Positions 45,237-57,000 of a stretch of DNA of 64,000 bases are shown here, piece by piece. Each line of letters opens with the position of its first letter. The first letter of the stretch is position 1. A program made the position numbers and the translations under genes. The notes below the pieces were generated by a model. The model did not search any database. It saw only the letters and a list, made by a program, of their open reading frames with translations, and was not told the origin of the DNA. Source of the stretch: Amanita rubescens (Eukaryota > Basidiomycota > Agaricomycetes > Agaricales > Amanitaceae); NCBI GenBank assembly GCA_015039365.1, contig WION01000084.1, positions 62,001 through 126,000 on the forward strand. Direction: 5' to 3'.

Positions 45237-48200
45237 GCTGAGGCTATGCGATTAGACGCAGGATGTCCGAAATCTTGGTGGGAGTTCTCATTCAGAACGG
45301 CTGTGCATGTGTACAACCGCACTCCCCTAAAACGGACTAAATGGAAGACCCCTCTGGAAAATCTTCTTAATAAAAAACCAGACGTATCATACTTTCGAGT
45401 ATTTGGATGTGAAGCCTGGGTATTTATCCCTGATCAACGGAGACCGGATAAGCTGTCCGAGAAATCCGTTTTATGTACTTTTGTAGGATATGAATCAGGA
45501 ACCAAAGGCTATAGGTTCATGACGTCGACAAACACACTGGTCATATCCTCCCAGGCCACATTCTTTGAAAACAGGTTTCCGCGGAAAGGAAAGACTGCAG
45601 ATATAATTACTGAAGATCTTGGTCCGATCTGGGAGGCGATTCCTCAAGAGGAACCTAACCGCCCTCCACAAAATTTGGATTTAGATGACTTACTCCCAGA
45701 GAACCGTAGACGTTCTCCGAGCAGAAGACGCTCACCTGGTTTGGATCGAAGGGGTGCATCTCCTGATAGACAGCAATCAGACCCTTCTGATGATTCAAAC
45801 GATGATGACGACGGTGATGAATTTGCCGATCGTCGAAGAGATTTTTTGGATGATAATATCCAAAGGCAAAGGGATGAAAGAGAACAAGAAAGACGTGACA
45901 ATTATCGTAGACAACGCGATGATTGGAAAAGGGGTCAAGGAATTGATAAACAATCTCGTCTACGAGATCAATTCAAACGTCAAATGAGTGATATGTTTAA
46001 GAAACGTAAAACTCCTGAACCCTTTAGACGCACTCCCTCTCCACAAATAAAAGAGGAGACTCCTGTTCCTTCTAGGCCTATAACTCCGATACCATATGTA
46101 TCTAGGCCACCTTCGCCTCGTAGTCCTATGGATGAAGATAATCCCTTCTCTTTGAATCAAAGAGATCGAGATGAAATAGAAAACCCATTTATGACGGATC
46201 GAGAATTTGATCAATTTGAACAACGTCAAAGAGATCGTTTTAGAGAATTTGCTCAGAGACCTAGACCTCCTCCACCGATCGTATCTGATCCTGGTCCACC
46301 CTCTGTACAAATAGGTCCTCGCCGTTCTGGTCGTTTTCCAATTCCAAGGGTACAAAGAGACAACGCGTATGGAGATAAAACTCCTGCACAGATAGAAGCG
46401 GAAATTCAGCAAAAGCGAGACGCTTTACGAGAGCAGTTAAAAGATAAAACTCCGAGTTCTTCAACTCAGGATCCACCGTCAGCAGACAGGAACCCTGATA
46501 GAATGAATGAATCTGCCTCTCTACTCAAAGAGATCTTTGCATTAAAGTCTGAATTAAAATCTGCGGAACATGATCATTTAACTCGAATGATTAATGAATC
46601 CGGAAATGAATTACTTCATTTCCTTCTCAAAGCGGCTGTCCCCCTTGTGGATAATATTCCATATGACTATAGAGATATATCTAAAATGCGCTCCAGTAAT
46701 CCTCAATTGTATAAACAATGGAAGATTGCAATGGATGACGAATTTAAATCTCTTCAATCTAGAGATATTTGGGAGTTAGTTGATCTTCCAAAAGGACGAA
46801 ACCTAATTAGATGTCGTTGGGTTTTCGACTTAAAAACCGATGGACGCAAAAAAGCTCGCGTCGTAGCTAAAGGTTTTAGTCAACGTCCCGGATTAGATTA
46901 CGACGAAACATTCTCGCCTGTAGCGAGATATGAAACAATCCGAATACTTCTGGCCACATCAGTGCTTGAAAACTGGGATATACAAGCCCTAGATGTAAAA
47001 ACTGCCTTCTTATATGGCGATCTTGATGAAGATATTTACATGGCCCAGCCAGAAGGTTTCGTTGTAAAAGGACAAGAATCTAAAGTATATAGGCTGAGGA
47101 AAGCCATATATGGATTGAAACAGGCATCATATGCCTAGAATAAACAAGCTGATAAATCGTTGAAATCGTTGCATTTCGAACGATGCTTGTCTGATTCTGG
47201 CGTTTACGTTCGTAAAGGCAAGAATACTATCACGATATGCATACTGTATGTCGATGATATACTCTTTATGGGAAATGACGATTCCACCATCGCATCCATT
47301 AAAAAGAAATTTATGGAGATGTGGGAATGTCGCGATCTTGGAAAGATCAAAGAGTATTTACGAATCCAAGTCAATTACAACCGTGATTTAGGATTTTTAG
47401 TCATAGATCAAGGTCCTTATGCCTTGAAGGTTGTTAAGCGATTTGGACTTGAAGATTGCAAGTCTGTCCGCACACCGTTACCTGCTGGGTATGCTCCTAT
47501 AAAAAATGAAGGAGAATGCACACCACAGGAACGTTCTTATTATCAACAGATAATAGGATCCCTTCTATATCTTGCCTTAGGAACTAGGCCTGATATAATC
47601 TATGCAGTAATTTTGATGTCCCAATTTTCATCAAACCCGTCCCAAGAACATATCCAGAAAGCCTTGTATATAGTCAAATACATTGCTCATACCTTAAACG
47701 TCAAAATCGTTTATAGCGCCAAAGGCAATAATAAATTTAGAGCCTATGCTGACGCTGACTGGGCCGCTGATCGTAATACACGACGATCTATAAACGGTTA
47801 TGTCTTAATGTTAGCTGGTGGTGCCGTAGCTTGGACGAGTAGAAAACAAAAGACTGTAGCTCTGTCTTCAACTGAAGCAGAATACATATCTTTATCGGAT
47901 GCTGCAAGACAAATTGCATGGGTTGAAAATCTATTTTACGAAATAGGTGCACCCATTAAAAGCATCTTACTTAGCGTAGATAACCAAGGCGCTATATTTT
48001 GGGCACAAAATCCTGCACAAGAACATCGTTCCAAACACATTGATATTCGCTATCATTTCGTTCGCGAGTTGATCGAGACTAAAAAGGTAGTCCTCGAATA
48101 CATACCAACCAACGAGCAGAATGCGGATCTCATGACTAAGAATTTATCCTTTGAAAAGGTCAAATTCTTTAGAGAACGATTGGGACTTTCCTTAGAAGAA

Positions 48201-48433
48201 TATCCGACTTCTACAAATGCATTAATCAAAAGACCAGATCGATTAGAGACTGAGGAAATCCGTGATCTGACGAAATTTATTCTTGATTGGCAAAATCTTG
48301 AATTAGATGATATTGATCGTCTATCACACAAGAAGTTGATGGAACTTCTTGATGGTCTTATTGATCAACAGGAATCGGATATAGATCCCTTCTATGATGA
48401 GAACATCATAGACTTTAAATAAAGGATATCTAA

Positions 48434-48444
48434 GCGAAGGGGTG
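48434..48444 (+). promoter_or_regulatory. polypurine tract of element B
   Basis: GCGAAGGGGTG directly before the 3' LTR at 48445; the expected primer site for plus-strand DNA synthesis. Element C has the similar GCGAGGGGGTG at 44749-44759. Confidence 0.8.
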
Positions 48445-48851
48445 TGTTAAATATAGAATTATATTTATAGAATGATTAACTACTGATTGACTATAATCAA
48501 TGTTACTCATATCGCTCACGTCATCCTTTATGTATGACATAGAGATGACATCATAATGACTTCATTATGATATCATGGTGACATCATGATAGACTCATGA
48601 TCACATCTTATGGTGTGCTTAACACGCCATACTTTCTCATCTATACTATACGCTTACACATATGTAGACACATATTTGTTCTCTCTTAGTATATAAACCT
48701 GTCCTGTATCGTAGAATAGGACAATCCATTCTCTTCCTCTTACTATCACTACTACGCCGAAGGGTAGTGCTAAGATCATATCGCAATAGGTAAGCTATTG
48801 CACCTGCTCATGCTGTGGACACGCTCTCGCGTAGACCTGTCTTCTTCGTCA
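48445..48851 (+). repeat. 3' LTR of element B
   Basis: 407 bp, same as 32881-33287 by eye. Followed by target duplication ttttc (48852-48856) and the interrupted RNase H frame of element A. Confidence 0.95.
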
Positions 48852-51800
48852 TTTTCTACTCGTCCAAGCTACGGCACCACCAGCTAACATTAAGACATAA
48901 CCGTTTATAGATCGTCGTGTATTACGATCAGCGGCCCAGTCAGCGTCAGCATAGGCTCTAAATTTATTATTGCCTTTGGCGCTATAAACGATTTTGACGT
49001 TTAAGGTATGAGCAATGTATTTGACTATATACAAGGCTTTCTGGATATGTTCTTGGGACGGGTTTGATGAAAATTGGGACATCAAAATTACTGCATAGAT
49101 TATATCAGGCCTAGTTCCTAAGGCGAGATATAGAAGGGATCCTATTATCTGTTGATAATAAGAACGTTCCTGTGGTGTGCATTCTCCTTCATTTTTTATA
49201 GGAGCATACCCAGCAGGTAACGGTGTGCGGACAGACTTGCAATCTTCAAGTCCAAATCGCTTAACAACCTTCAAGGCATAAGGACCTTGATCTATGACTA
49301 AAAATCCTAAATCACGGTTGTAATTGACTTGGATTCGTAAATACTCTTTGATCTTTCCAAGATCACGACATTCCCACATCTCCATAAATTTCTTTTTAAT
49401 GGACACGATGGTGGAATCGTCATTTCCCATAAAGAGTATATCATCGACATACAATATGCATATCGTGATTGTATTCTTGCCTTTACGAACGTAAACGCCA
49501 GAATCAGACAAGCATCGCTCGAAATGCAACGATTTCAACGATTTATCAGCTTGTTTATTCCAGGCATATGATGCCTGTTTCAATCCATATATGGCTTTCC
49601 TCAGCCTATATACTTTAGATTCTTGTCCTTTTACAACGAAACCTTCTGGCTGGGCCATGTAAATATCTTCATCAAGATCGCCATATAAGAAGGCAGTTTT
49701 TACATCTAGGGCTTGTATATCCCAGTTTTCAAGCACTGATGTGGCCAGAAGTATTCGGATTGTTTCATATCTCGCTACAGGCGAGAATGTTTCGTCGTAA
49801 TCTAATCCGGGACGTTGACTAAAACCTTTAGCTACGACGCGAGCTTTTTTGCGTCCATCGGTTTTTAAGTCGAAAACCCAACGACATCTAATTAGGTTTC
49901 GTCCTTTTGGAAGATCAACTAACTCCCAAATATCTCTAGATTGAAGAGATTTAAATTCGTCATCCATTGCAATCTTCCATTGTTTATACAATTGAGGATT
50001 ACTGGAGCGCATTTTAGATATATCTCTATAGTCATATGGAATATTATCCACAAGGGGGACAGCCGCTTTGAGAAGGAAATGAAGTAATTCATTTCCGGAT
50101 TCATTAATCATTCGAGTTAAATGATCATGTTCCGCAGATTTTAATTCAGACTTTAAAGCAAAGATCTCTTTGAGTAGAGAGGCAGATTCATTCATTCTAT
50201 CAGGGTTCCTGTCTGCTGACGGTGGATCCTGAGTTGAAGAACTCGGAGTTTTATCTTTTAACTGCTCTCGTAAAGCGTCTCGCTTTTGCTGAATTTCCGC
50301 TTCTATCTGTGCAGGAGTTTTATCTCCATACGCGTTGTCTCTTTGTACCCTTGGAATTGGAAAACGACCAGAACGGTGAGGACCTATTTGTACAGAGGGT
50401 GGACCAGGATCAGATACGATCGGTGGAGGAGGTCTAGGTCTCTGAGCAAATTCTCTAAAACGATCTCTTTGACGTTGTTCAAATTGATCAAATTCTCGAT
50501 CCGTCATAAATGGGTTTTCTATTTCATCTCGATCTCTTTGATTCAAAGAGAAGGGATTATCTTCATCCATAGGACTACGAGGCGAAGGTGGCCTAGATAC
50601 ATATGGTATCGGAGTTATAGGCCTAGAAGGAACAGGAGTCGACCATTTTGTTGTGGAGTGTAAGGAGCTGTCTGTTGATGTTTAATTCCTTTGGATTTAA
50701 GGAATTCTTCAAAGGCTTTATTTACAAATTCCCCCCCTCGATCAGAACGGAGGTGAGAAATAGGTTGTTTTGGATCTACAAACTCATTATACCATCCGGT
50801 AAAATATTCTAGAGTTTGATCTTTGGTTTTTAATAAACCAATCCATGTATATGAGGTGAAATCATCAACGATAACACCAATATATTTGTATTTGTGGTAA
50901 GATATGGCCGGTACGGTCATAAGATCCATATGGAGTAACTCAAAGGGACGAGTAGCTCTCTTCGAAGACAGTTTATAAGGTTTTGCCTTCATTTTGCCTT
51001 TTAGACAACCTTCACAACGTAGTTTTCCTTCTGGAAGTGTAACTTCTTTCCATCCATTAACATTTAACGGTATCTTCGAAAAGACTTCGTTGGATGGATG
51101 ACCAAAACGTTTATGCCAGGTCTCGTAGTCTAATAGTTTTTCTATAGACTCTGCGTTTGGTTTCTTTGTCGGTCTTCCAAGAATTAATTTAGAATTCCTG
51201 TTGGCTAAGCCAGGACCAGAAACCAGTGTAGGATTCATTATAATAATCCTACCTCGAGCGTAAACTAATGTATCATCGGGCATAAGATAATGTCCTTCGA
51301 TACACGTTCTACCCGAGTCTGTAAAGGAAAAGACTACCATCTTTTCATCTTGTTTACAAGTTAATCCTTGTCGGATCAATCTGCCGTTTGAAATTAAGCG
51401 TGCAGTTGCCCGTGGCATGTATAATACAGGAAAGAGCTTTACGAGTGTTACTTCTCCTGTGGATAACTTGTGTTCAAGAATAACTGTGCCAAGTCCCTCA
51501 AGACGGTCTAAACCATTAGCGGTTTTGACACTGTGGTTTTCATTTGCAGGAAATTCTCTGTATTCAGAGAAGTCTTTCCTACTAAAGGTAAAGTGGTCGG
51601 ATGCACCAGAGTCACACATCCATAGTGTATCTCCAGTACGTTTCTCAACACATTCCGGACAGGGACATGTCGGATGTACTTTATCCTTAAATTTTCTTTT
51701 ATTGACCGCTAAACATGTAAAAGGTTTCTTAAACATGTTACCAATATTGTATGATCGTTCGATCATATTTGCATTATAAATGACAGTGTCACACGACTTA

Positions 51801-53267
51801 TCTCTTACGAGGCAGTTTTCGTCTAAATTTTCTTTATAATTTATACTATCATATAGTACAGATTGTTCAAAGAAGGAATTTATAGTACGACGATGATGTC
51901 CCAATTTAGGGAACACCATTTTCATCGCTGCCTCTATAAAGAGAAAGTTAGCCATTTCCAATTTCTTAATGGTTTCATACCATTGTTCGCCGTTATCTTC
52001 ATAGTAATAATCGTCATAATATAGTTCAGCTTCCTGATCTATATCCATATTTTTATAATCGATATCGTCTGACGATATCCCCATTCCTCGGTTCGATTTA
52101 TAGGACTCAAAGTCCAGTTCATCCTTTTCTCTTTGTTTGCCTTTGCTAGAGCCGGCAACTGGCTCAGTGATGTCATAAGGCCCAATACGGGCGACGGTAT
52201 GTGCAGAACTCATAGTATGTTCTGCTGCTTTGGCAGCCTTCTTCTCGGCTGCATCTGCCTTTCGGCGTTCTCGGTTCCTCTCCCAGTTAGGACCACGTGT
52301 TTGGCCCTCAACTTTACCCGGCCAATTTTGATTTGCCGGAGGAGCAGTAGGAGCCGGTGTCTGAGCGCCTTGTGGAGGCCTAGAGTAAGGCCTCCCCCCA
52401 CGTCCACGACCTGCTCCGCGGCCACGTCCGCGAGCACGTCCTCGTCCTCGACCACGTACTTGTTGCCATGGTTGTTGCTGTTGTTGCGACGTATTTGCCG
52501 TCGCGGCAGATTCAGGGTGCCTTCGGCGCCACTCATTCTGGATTAAGGGAAGTATCCCTTGGATCGTAAGATCCGATGGTTCTGTTGTGGCAAGAACCAC
52601 AGCGGCAAAATTGTCCCAATGACGGGGGACAGCTGAAAGTACAATCATTGCCTGCACATTTTCAGGCAATACGATTCCGCTAGATGATAAGCAGTTTATG
52701 ATGGCGAGGAGGTCGTTTAAGGATTGTGTGGGATCCTTTCTATCTTGAAACTTCCAAGTAACGGCTAATTGGAAGTCATTATAAATACCGGCAGACGTTG
52801 TTACACCGTATTGATTTGCTAAATTCCGCCATAATACTCTGGCGGCATTTACTTCTGAATTGATCTGCTGTATAGTAGGAGAACATTTCATATTTATGGA
52901 TCCGAGGATGCGATCATCCTCGACAACCCAATCTTCAAAAGCCTTTTTTACGGCCTTTGCATCATCAACCATTTGTTGGGTGATAGCCGGTTCACCCTCA
53001 ACGGCTGGGATTGCAGGTGTTGCTGGATGTGCACCATGTGCGGCAACTGCTGCTACCGCAGGTTGTGCAGTTATGGCTGCACGAACACCTGTGTCAATGA
53101 AGAATTGTTGTAGCGGAGTAATCCGCGGAGGATGAACATAATCATCCTTAAGGTACTGAAACAGTCCCTTTGTTTGTAATAGGAAACGCATCATGCGTTC
53201 CCATTCTTTATAATTAGTTCCATTCAAAACGGGAATGGAACTAGGAATCGTCAAGTCGTTAGACATG

Positions 53268-53819
53268 TTAGACGAGGAAGGCGGAGGTGAAGATTATGAT
53301 ATAGGCGGTTAGAAGGCGCCAAAAGAAACGGAAGTTTCTTTGATTTTCGAGGTTTTCGACCTCTTGATTATCTCTTTCGAGATTACGGCGTGTACGCCTA
53401 TTTGCTATGTGTTGGGCTACTGAAGTGCCCCTGGGTGGAATCCAAAGATCTAAGGTGGGCGGAACACCTTCTTCGATAGCTGCTTGTCGACGACGATGTA
53501 TTATTTCGTCTTGCAAGGTACGACCGTTTCTAAGTCGTGCGGCTAAGAAGTGATCTCTTCGATCGTGAACTGTGACAGGTCCACGAGTTGTGACACCGAA
53601 TCTGGTGTCAGAGTTGACAACACGAACTACCGTCCTAGAATAGGACGAAGATGGAATTGGTGCCGGTGTATCAATAAAAGTCCGGTTCCCTAAGGTTAAG
53701 GGAAACGGTGGGATAGGTGCGTCGTAAGAAGGAGGTAATCTCCGGGCAGGCGGAAATGATTCTCCTTCGGCTTCGTAAACTGGTAACGGAGTACTAGTTT
53801 CGGAATCCAGTTTTCTTTC
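53268..53819 (-). CDS. extra ORF upstream of gag in element A
   Basis: Minus-strand counterpart of 34186-34737 in B: begins after a cttttag acceptor at 53820-53826, ends with the same Phe/Ile-rich membrane segment, and its TAA is separated by one base from the gag ATG (53266). Open for 183 codons without in-frame ATG. Conservation of frame in both copies supports a real product. Confidence 0.58.
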   Translation of the reverse strand, partial: ERKLDSETSTPLPVYEAEGESFPPARRLPPSYDAPIPPFPLTLGNRTFIDTPAPIPSSSYSRTVVRVVNSDTRFGVTTRGPVTVHDRRDHFLAARLRNGRTLQDEIIHRRRQAAIEEGVPPTLDLWIPPRGTSVAQHIANRRTRRNLERDNQEVENLENQRNFRFFWRLLTAYIIIFTSAFLV

Positions 53820-54703
53820 CTAAAAGAGAATATAATGAGCTTAAAGCTTAATTAAAGCTAAAAGTCTAATTCGTCTTTATTAAGTTACCAGGGTGCCATA
53901 GACTAGAATGTCAGACTATATGGAGTTCCTCGGTTACGAGTACAGTCCATATTCGGTTAAACCAACCGACCCTGAGTAACTTAGTCACAAGCCGAGCTTA
54001 GATAAAGCTCAGGTCCACAGGTCCACTCGGTCTTGAAAGCTCGGATAATCCCTGAATGCTGTAAATGACATGCAAAGTCAATCGCTGGCTCAAGCGCTCT
54101 TGGGCGAACCACGGTTTTACCCGTTGCGATTGTAAATAGAAATAATGTCTGGTCCATAAACCCCCCAGACCATTATATAAGCACGACCGGTAATCAATAT
54201 GAAACTTCTAAATGGGATTATGGGATCACCATAGAGCCCAAACTTAGAATGATCCTATTGATCATTCCGACTAAAGGAGTCCCTAAGGGCGCATCCTTAA
54301 TAGACTGCGTGTACCACCCACAATGAGGTGTCAGCACGTCCTTTATACTAGAAGTTTCTATATACGAGCCATATTGTATTATAAAGCCTCTAGGGGCTTA
54401 TGATGTTATATCGTGCATGAATACCCCAGTCACATCACAGAGGGCAAGTAAAACTCTGTGGGGGCCGACGTTGCCATGCCAGCGTCGAGAAACATAGGTT
54501 GTACCCTTATCCCTGGGTGTCTAGGAGATCCCCCTAAAGCCCTAGGGTCCGGGCGCATGTCATTAGCGCATATACCATATCAAGGATTAGTTATATTAAG
54601 ATGATAAGACCATATCAGGCTCGCTGCGATACTATACCAGTGGGACATCATGTCGGATGACGAGCAAGCGAGCGGCGATGTGGGTCCTGGCAATATCGAC
54701 GGC

Positions 54704-54716
54704 GGGGCCCATAACC
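54704..54716 (-). promoter_or_regulatory. primer-binding site of element A
   Basis: Plus strand ggggcccataacc, i.e. GGTTATGGGCCCC on the element strand, directly inside the 5' LTR at 54717-55123. Confidence 0.88.
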
Positions 54717-55123
54717 TGACGAAGAAGACAGGTCTACGCGAGAGCGTGTCCACAGCATGAGCAGGTGCAATAGCTTACCTATTGCGATATGATCTTAGCA
54801 CTACCCTTCGGCGTAGTAGTGATAGTAAGAGGAAGAGAATGGATTGTCCTATTCTACGATATAGGACAGGTTTATATACTAAGAGAGAACAAATATGTAT
54901 CTACATATGTGTAAGCGTATAGTATAGATGAGAAGATATGGCGTGCTAAGCACACCATAAGGTGCGATCATGAGTCTATCATGATGTCACCATGATATCA
55001 TAATGAATTCATTATGATGTCATCTCTATGTCATACATAAAGGATGACGCGAGCGATATGAGTAATACTGATTGTAGTCAATCAGTAGTTAATCATTCTA
55101 TAAATATAATTCTATATTTAACA
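54717..55123 (-). repeat. 5' LTR of element A
   Basis: 407 bp, identical by eye to 31871-32277. The target duplication gtatt follows at 55124-55128 and the Ngaro repeat A2 resumes. Confidence 0.95.
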
Positions 55124-55177
55124 GTATTTACGTATTCTCGTCCTCCTTTTCACCCACCCCCCTCTCCCTTTTAGGTC

Positions 55178-55488
55178 TGGGCAGCAAGCCCTTGCCGCTG
55201 CGCTTATCCTCCCGTTGGCACGGGTCCGGCCCGACTTCTGAGCCGTTTTGGGCCTTACCGCTTTCAGGCATTTCCCTCAACGCGATTCCCGCTTTCAGCA
55301 TCCCCAAAAGGAAATGCCACGTGAAAGCCCACGGCCCCCGGCTCACCCCCCAAACCAAAGCAAAATGAATAAACATTTAACTTTGGAAAAGGTTTAAAAA
55401 CACACAACCGTTTGGCGATAGATTCATTTACATATAATCTTGAGCCTCCCTCACTGTTAATCGACATAAGCCCGACAAAGAACTTATT
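55178..55488 (+). repeat. Ngaro repeat B2
   Basis: 311 bp equal to B1 (31413-31723); its last bases caaagaacttatt mark the right end of the Ngaro element. A2 ends at 55152 and 25 bp of C/T-rich DNA lie between A2 and B2. Confidence 0.92.
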
Positions 55489-55495
55489 AGCTGGC

Positions 55496-55509
55496 GTGAC
55501 ACGTGTCAC
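55496..55509. promoter_or_regulatory. perfect 14-bp palindrome at the Ngaro right flank
   Basis: GTGACACGTGTCAC, seven bases outside the element. Its core CACGTG is a bHLH-type site. It may be a host regulatory site or part of the target site; function not shown. Confidence 0.45.
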
Positions 55510-55899
55510 ATGATATATCCGCGATGTATCGACTTACGTTCTTTGACTGGCACATCGACCCACAAATATTCTTGAAACACAATCGATATCGCTCAGATTC
55601 TTAGTTGCGCAATAAAGGACGAGGACTCCCCGTGATTTGGCTACAAGGATTGCTGGCGTTATTTTATGAAGAATGACAGGAACTGGGGAACGGTACTGAG
55701 GAACACAGTGACATATGACACCATGCTTGGGATACTACGTCGGAGGACGATTTCCCTTGGGAAGGTTGTTCCGACCCCCAATACTGTGCTTACGAATCGG
55801 TTCAAGGCTAGGTCGCAAGCCAGTCACGGGAGACCCTCTAGGCGCCTGGTCTCAACTTCATCTTTCTGAATTGCCCGGGGACAGGGAGAATAGAGGACA

Positions 55900-57000
55900 A
55901 CTCAACGCGATTAAAGACAAGGCAAAGTCTAAAGCGCATGCACGGGACATGCTGCAGCGGGTCTGTTTATGCATCCTGTTATTCCACTTTGACTTATTAT
56001 TACATGCACGCCCGACAGATATGAGCATAAATGATTAAGTGCGACGCCACTTATTTCCGGGAACTATGAAGTTGTGTTCATCCGGAGCCGCCGAGACCAG
56101 ACGAAGCCTCACAGTATTGGGAAAGAGATACCCGGAAGAACAGGCTACTACCAGGTCTACATCGGACTATATATCAGCAATCCGGGATGTGATAATCCGC
56201 GCCCGGCAGCTGAAAGAGTTTGGAGGGGCTGAAGATATACTTCCTGAGACGTGGACGAGACCATACGATGGTAGTGGTAAATGGAAACCTGTAAGTTATT
56301 TTTCCTTAATATAATGTCTGTTGCCTTACGTGCTATGTAGGCTCCAACCCCAGAGCTTTCGCTTCCCGCCGTGATGTCTGTGATATATAGATATATAGAA
56401 CTCTGTTTAGCGCTCGCCAGGAATGAATCAAGAAGCTTCCACTACACCGAAGGAAGCATGCCGCCGCTCTCCTCACCACTGGTGCAAAAAAGAAATCCTC
56501 CTTTGAAACCAGTGGTCACACTACCCGAAACGAATTGACCGAAACTCTTATCATTAACGACGACGCATATCAATTGTATTCTGTGATCGTTAAGGTTGCT
56601 AGCACAAAGCGCGAAAGTGAAAGATTATACCAGGAGTATTCGAAACATATGCTTTTTCGAAAGAATGGATGCGAAAGCAGAATGTCATGATTCCGAAAAC
56701 CTACGGCCTAAAAGGACGGAAAATGGCAATCAGGCAATCAAGAATCTATCCTGCTCATTGAACATGTCGGAAAGCCAGTGGCGTGCATCAGCGATCTTAT
56801 ATCGTATCAAAAGTACGTTACTTTTAACTACTGCTCTTACCTTGGAAATAAATATCGTAAAGGACCGTCCTTCAGCAGACTTCAAGCTATCTACGATAAA
56901 GGCTCAGTTCACGGGGATCTCTCTCGTCGCAAGATTGTTATGAAGGAAGGTCGAAAGAGGAATGGAAGTAACCTGAAGGAAGGCGTGCGCAGTAGATGAT
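55900..57000 (+). pseudogene. decayed kinase-like gene of the 774-aa family
   Basis: Plus-strand fragments in shifting frames match the two kinase-like genes at 16052 and 19691: ISAIRDVIIRARQLKEFGGA (56169-56230; compare SIRDAIDRAARLKDC), a lysine strand VIVKVAS followed by ESERLYQEYS (about 56580-56645), a hinge-like LLIEHVGKPVA (about 56747-56785) and the catalytic loop VHGDLSRRKIVM (about 56910-56945). Several frame changes and the missing rest show a dead copy, inverted relative to the live ones. Its place on the far side of the transposon nest suggests that the cluster once continued across it. Confidence 0.72.

Larger units (their letters stand above)
34739..48422 (+). pseudogene. element B gag-pol polyprotein, broken
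   Basis: Part 1, 34739-37404: Gag core (WERMMRFLLQTKGLF near the N-terminus), RGG box of alternating Arg-Gly near 35555-35620, protease DSGA near residue 551, integrase zinc motif near 717, and integrase Asp/Asp/Glu in HMDLM, SDRGGEF and FEEFL. Element C is inserted right after LSDKA. Part 2, 45242-47138: rest of integrase (WEFSFRTAVHVYNRTP, VFGCEAWVF), a charged Arg/Asp/Pro-rich linker, RT up to GLKQASYA, then TAG at 47136-47138 where element A has TGG (Trp). Part 3, 47139-48422: RT with YVDD at about 47247, and RNase H with AYADADWA and SSTEAEYISL. One premature stop plus the insertion make it inactive. Confidence 0.94.
32881..48851 (+). mobile_element. Copia element B (plus), carrying C
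   Basis: Same family as A in opposite orientation. 407-bp LTRs at 32881-33287 and 48445-48851 are identical by eye, with target duplication ttttc at 32876-32880 and 48852-48856. Without C it is 8,134 bp. It holds a leader, an extra ORF (34186-34737), gag-pol from 34739, and ends with RNase H and a polypurine tract. It is inactive because of the insertion of C and a TAG at 47136. Confidence 0.95.
32300..53266 (-). pseudogene. element A gag-pol polyprotein, broken
   Basis: Reads from ATG 53266 down to about 50640, then 50640-48857, then, beyond element B, 32880-32300. The first part has the Gag core, an RGG box near residues 271-293 in place of a CCHC knuckle, protease WMCDSGASDHF, integrase zinc motif (H..H...C..C ending CEGCLKGK) and the first two acidic residues plus Glu of the DDE triad. 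At 50640 an 857-bp deletion joins QQNGR to the post-integrase linker and shifts frame, so a stop follows at 50615. The later part has RT with YVDD and the RNase H start; it is cut at WTSRK by the insertion of B, and the RNase H end lies at 32880-32300. Non-functional through deletion and insertion. Confidence 0.93.
31871..55123 (-). mobile_element. Copia element A (minus), carrying B and C
   Basis: Minus-strand Copia-superfamily LTR retrotransposon with 407-bp LTRs at 31871-32277 (3') and 54717-55123 (5'), identical by eye, and a 5-bp target duplication gtatt (31866-31870, 55124-55128). Gene order Gag-protease-integrase-RT-RNase H marks Copia. Element B is inserted in the RNase H part. Removing B leaves 7,277 bp, exactly 857 bp less than B without C (8,134 bp). 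The difference is one internal deletion in the integrase at 50640. The insertion must be recent because the LTRs have not diverged. Confidence 0.95.
26304..55488 (+). mobile_element. Ngaro-type tyrosine-recombinase retrotransposon, interrupted by a Copia nest
   Basis: Split direct repeats in the order A1 - genes - B1 A2 - B2 identify the Ngaro branch of the DIRS order: A1 26304-26474, B1 31413-31723, A2 31724-31870 continued at 55124-55152, B2 55178-55488. Without the nested Copia DNA (31871-55123 plus one 5-bp duplication) the element is 5,927 bp. It carries a Gag-like gene, an RT-RNase H gene and a tyrosine recombinase gene, each without inactivating changes by eye. Such elements integrate a circular DNA through the recombinase and make no target duplication. 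None is evident at 26303/55489. Confidence 0.92.

Noticed and set aside
32881..55123. Inverted A/B arrangement as an assembly artefact
   Set aside because: Each element has its own exact target duplication, and A and B differ by substitutions, a deletion and a stop codon, so they are distinct real copies.
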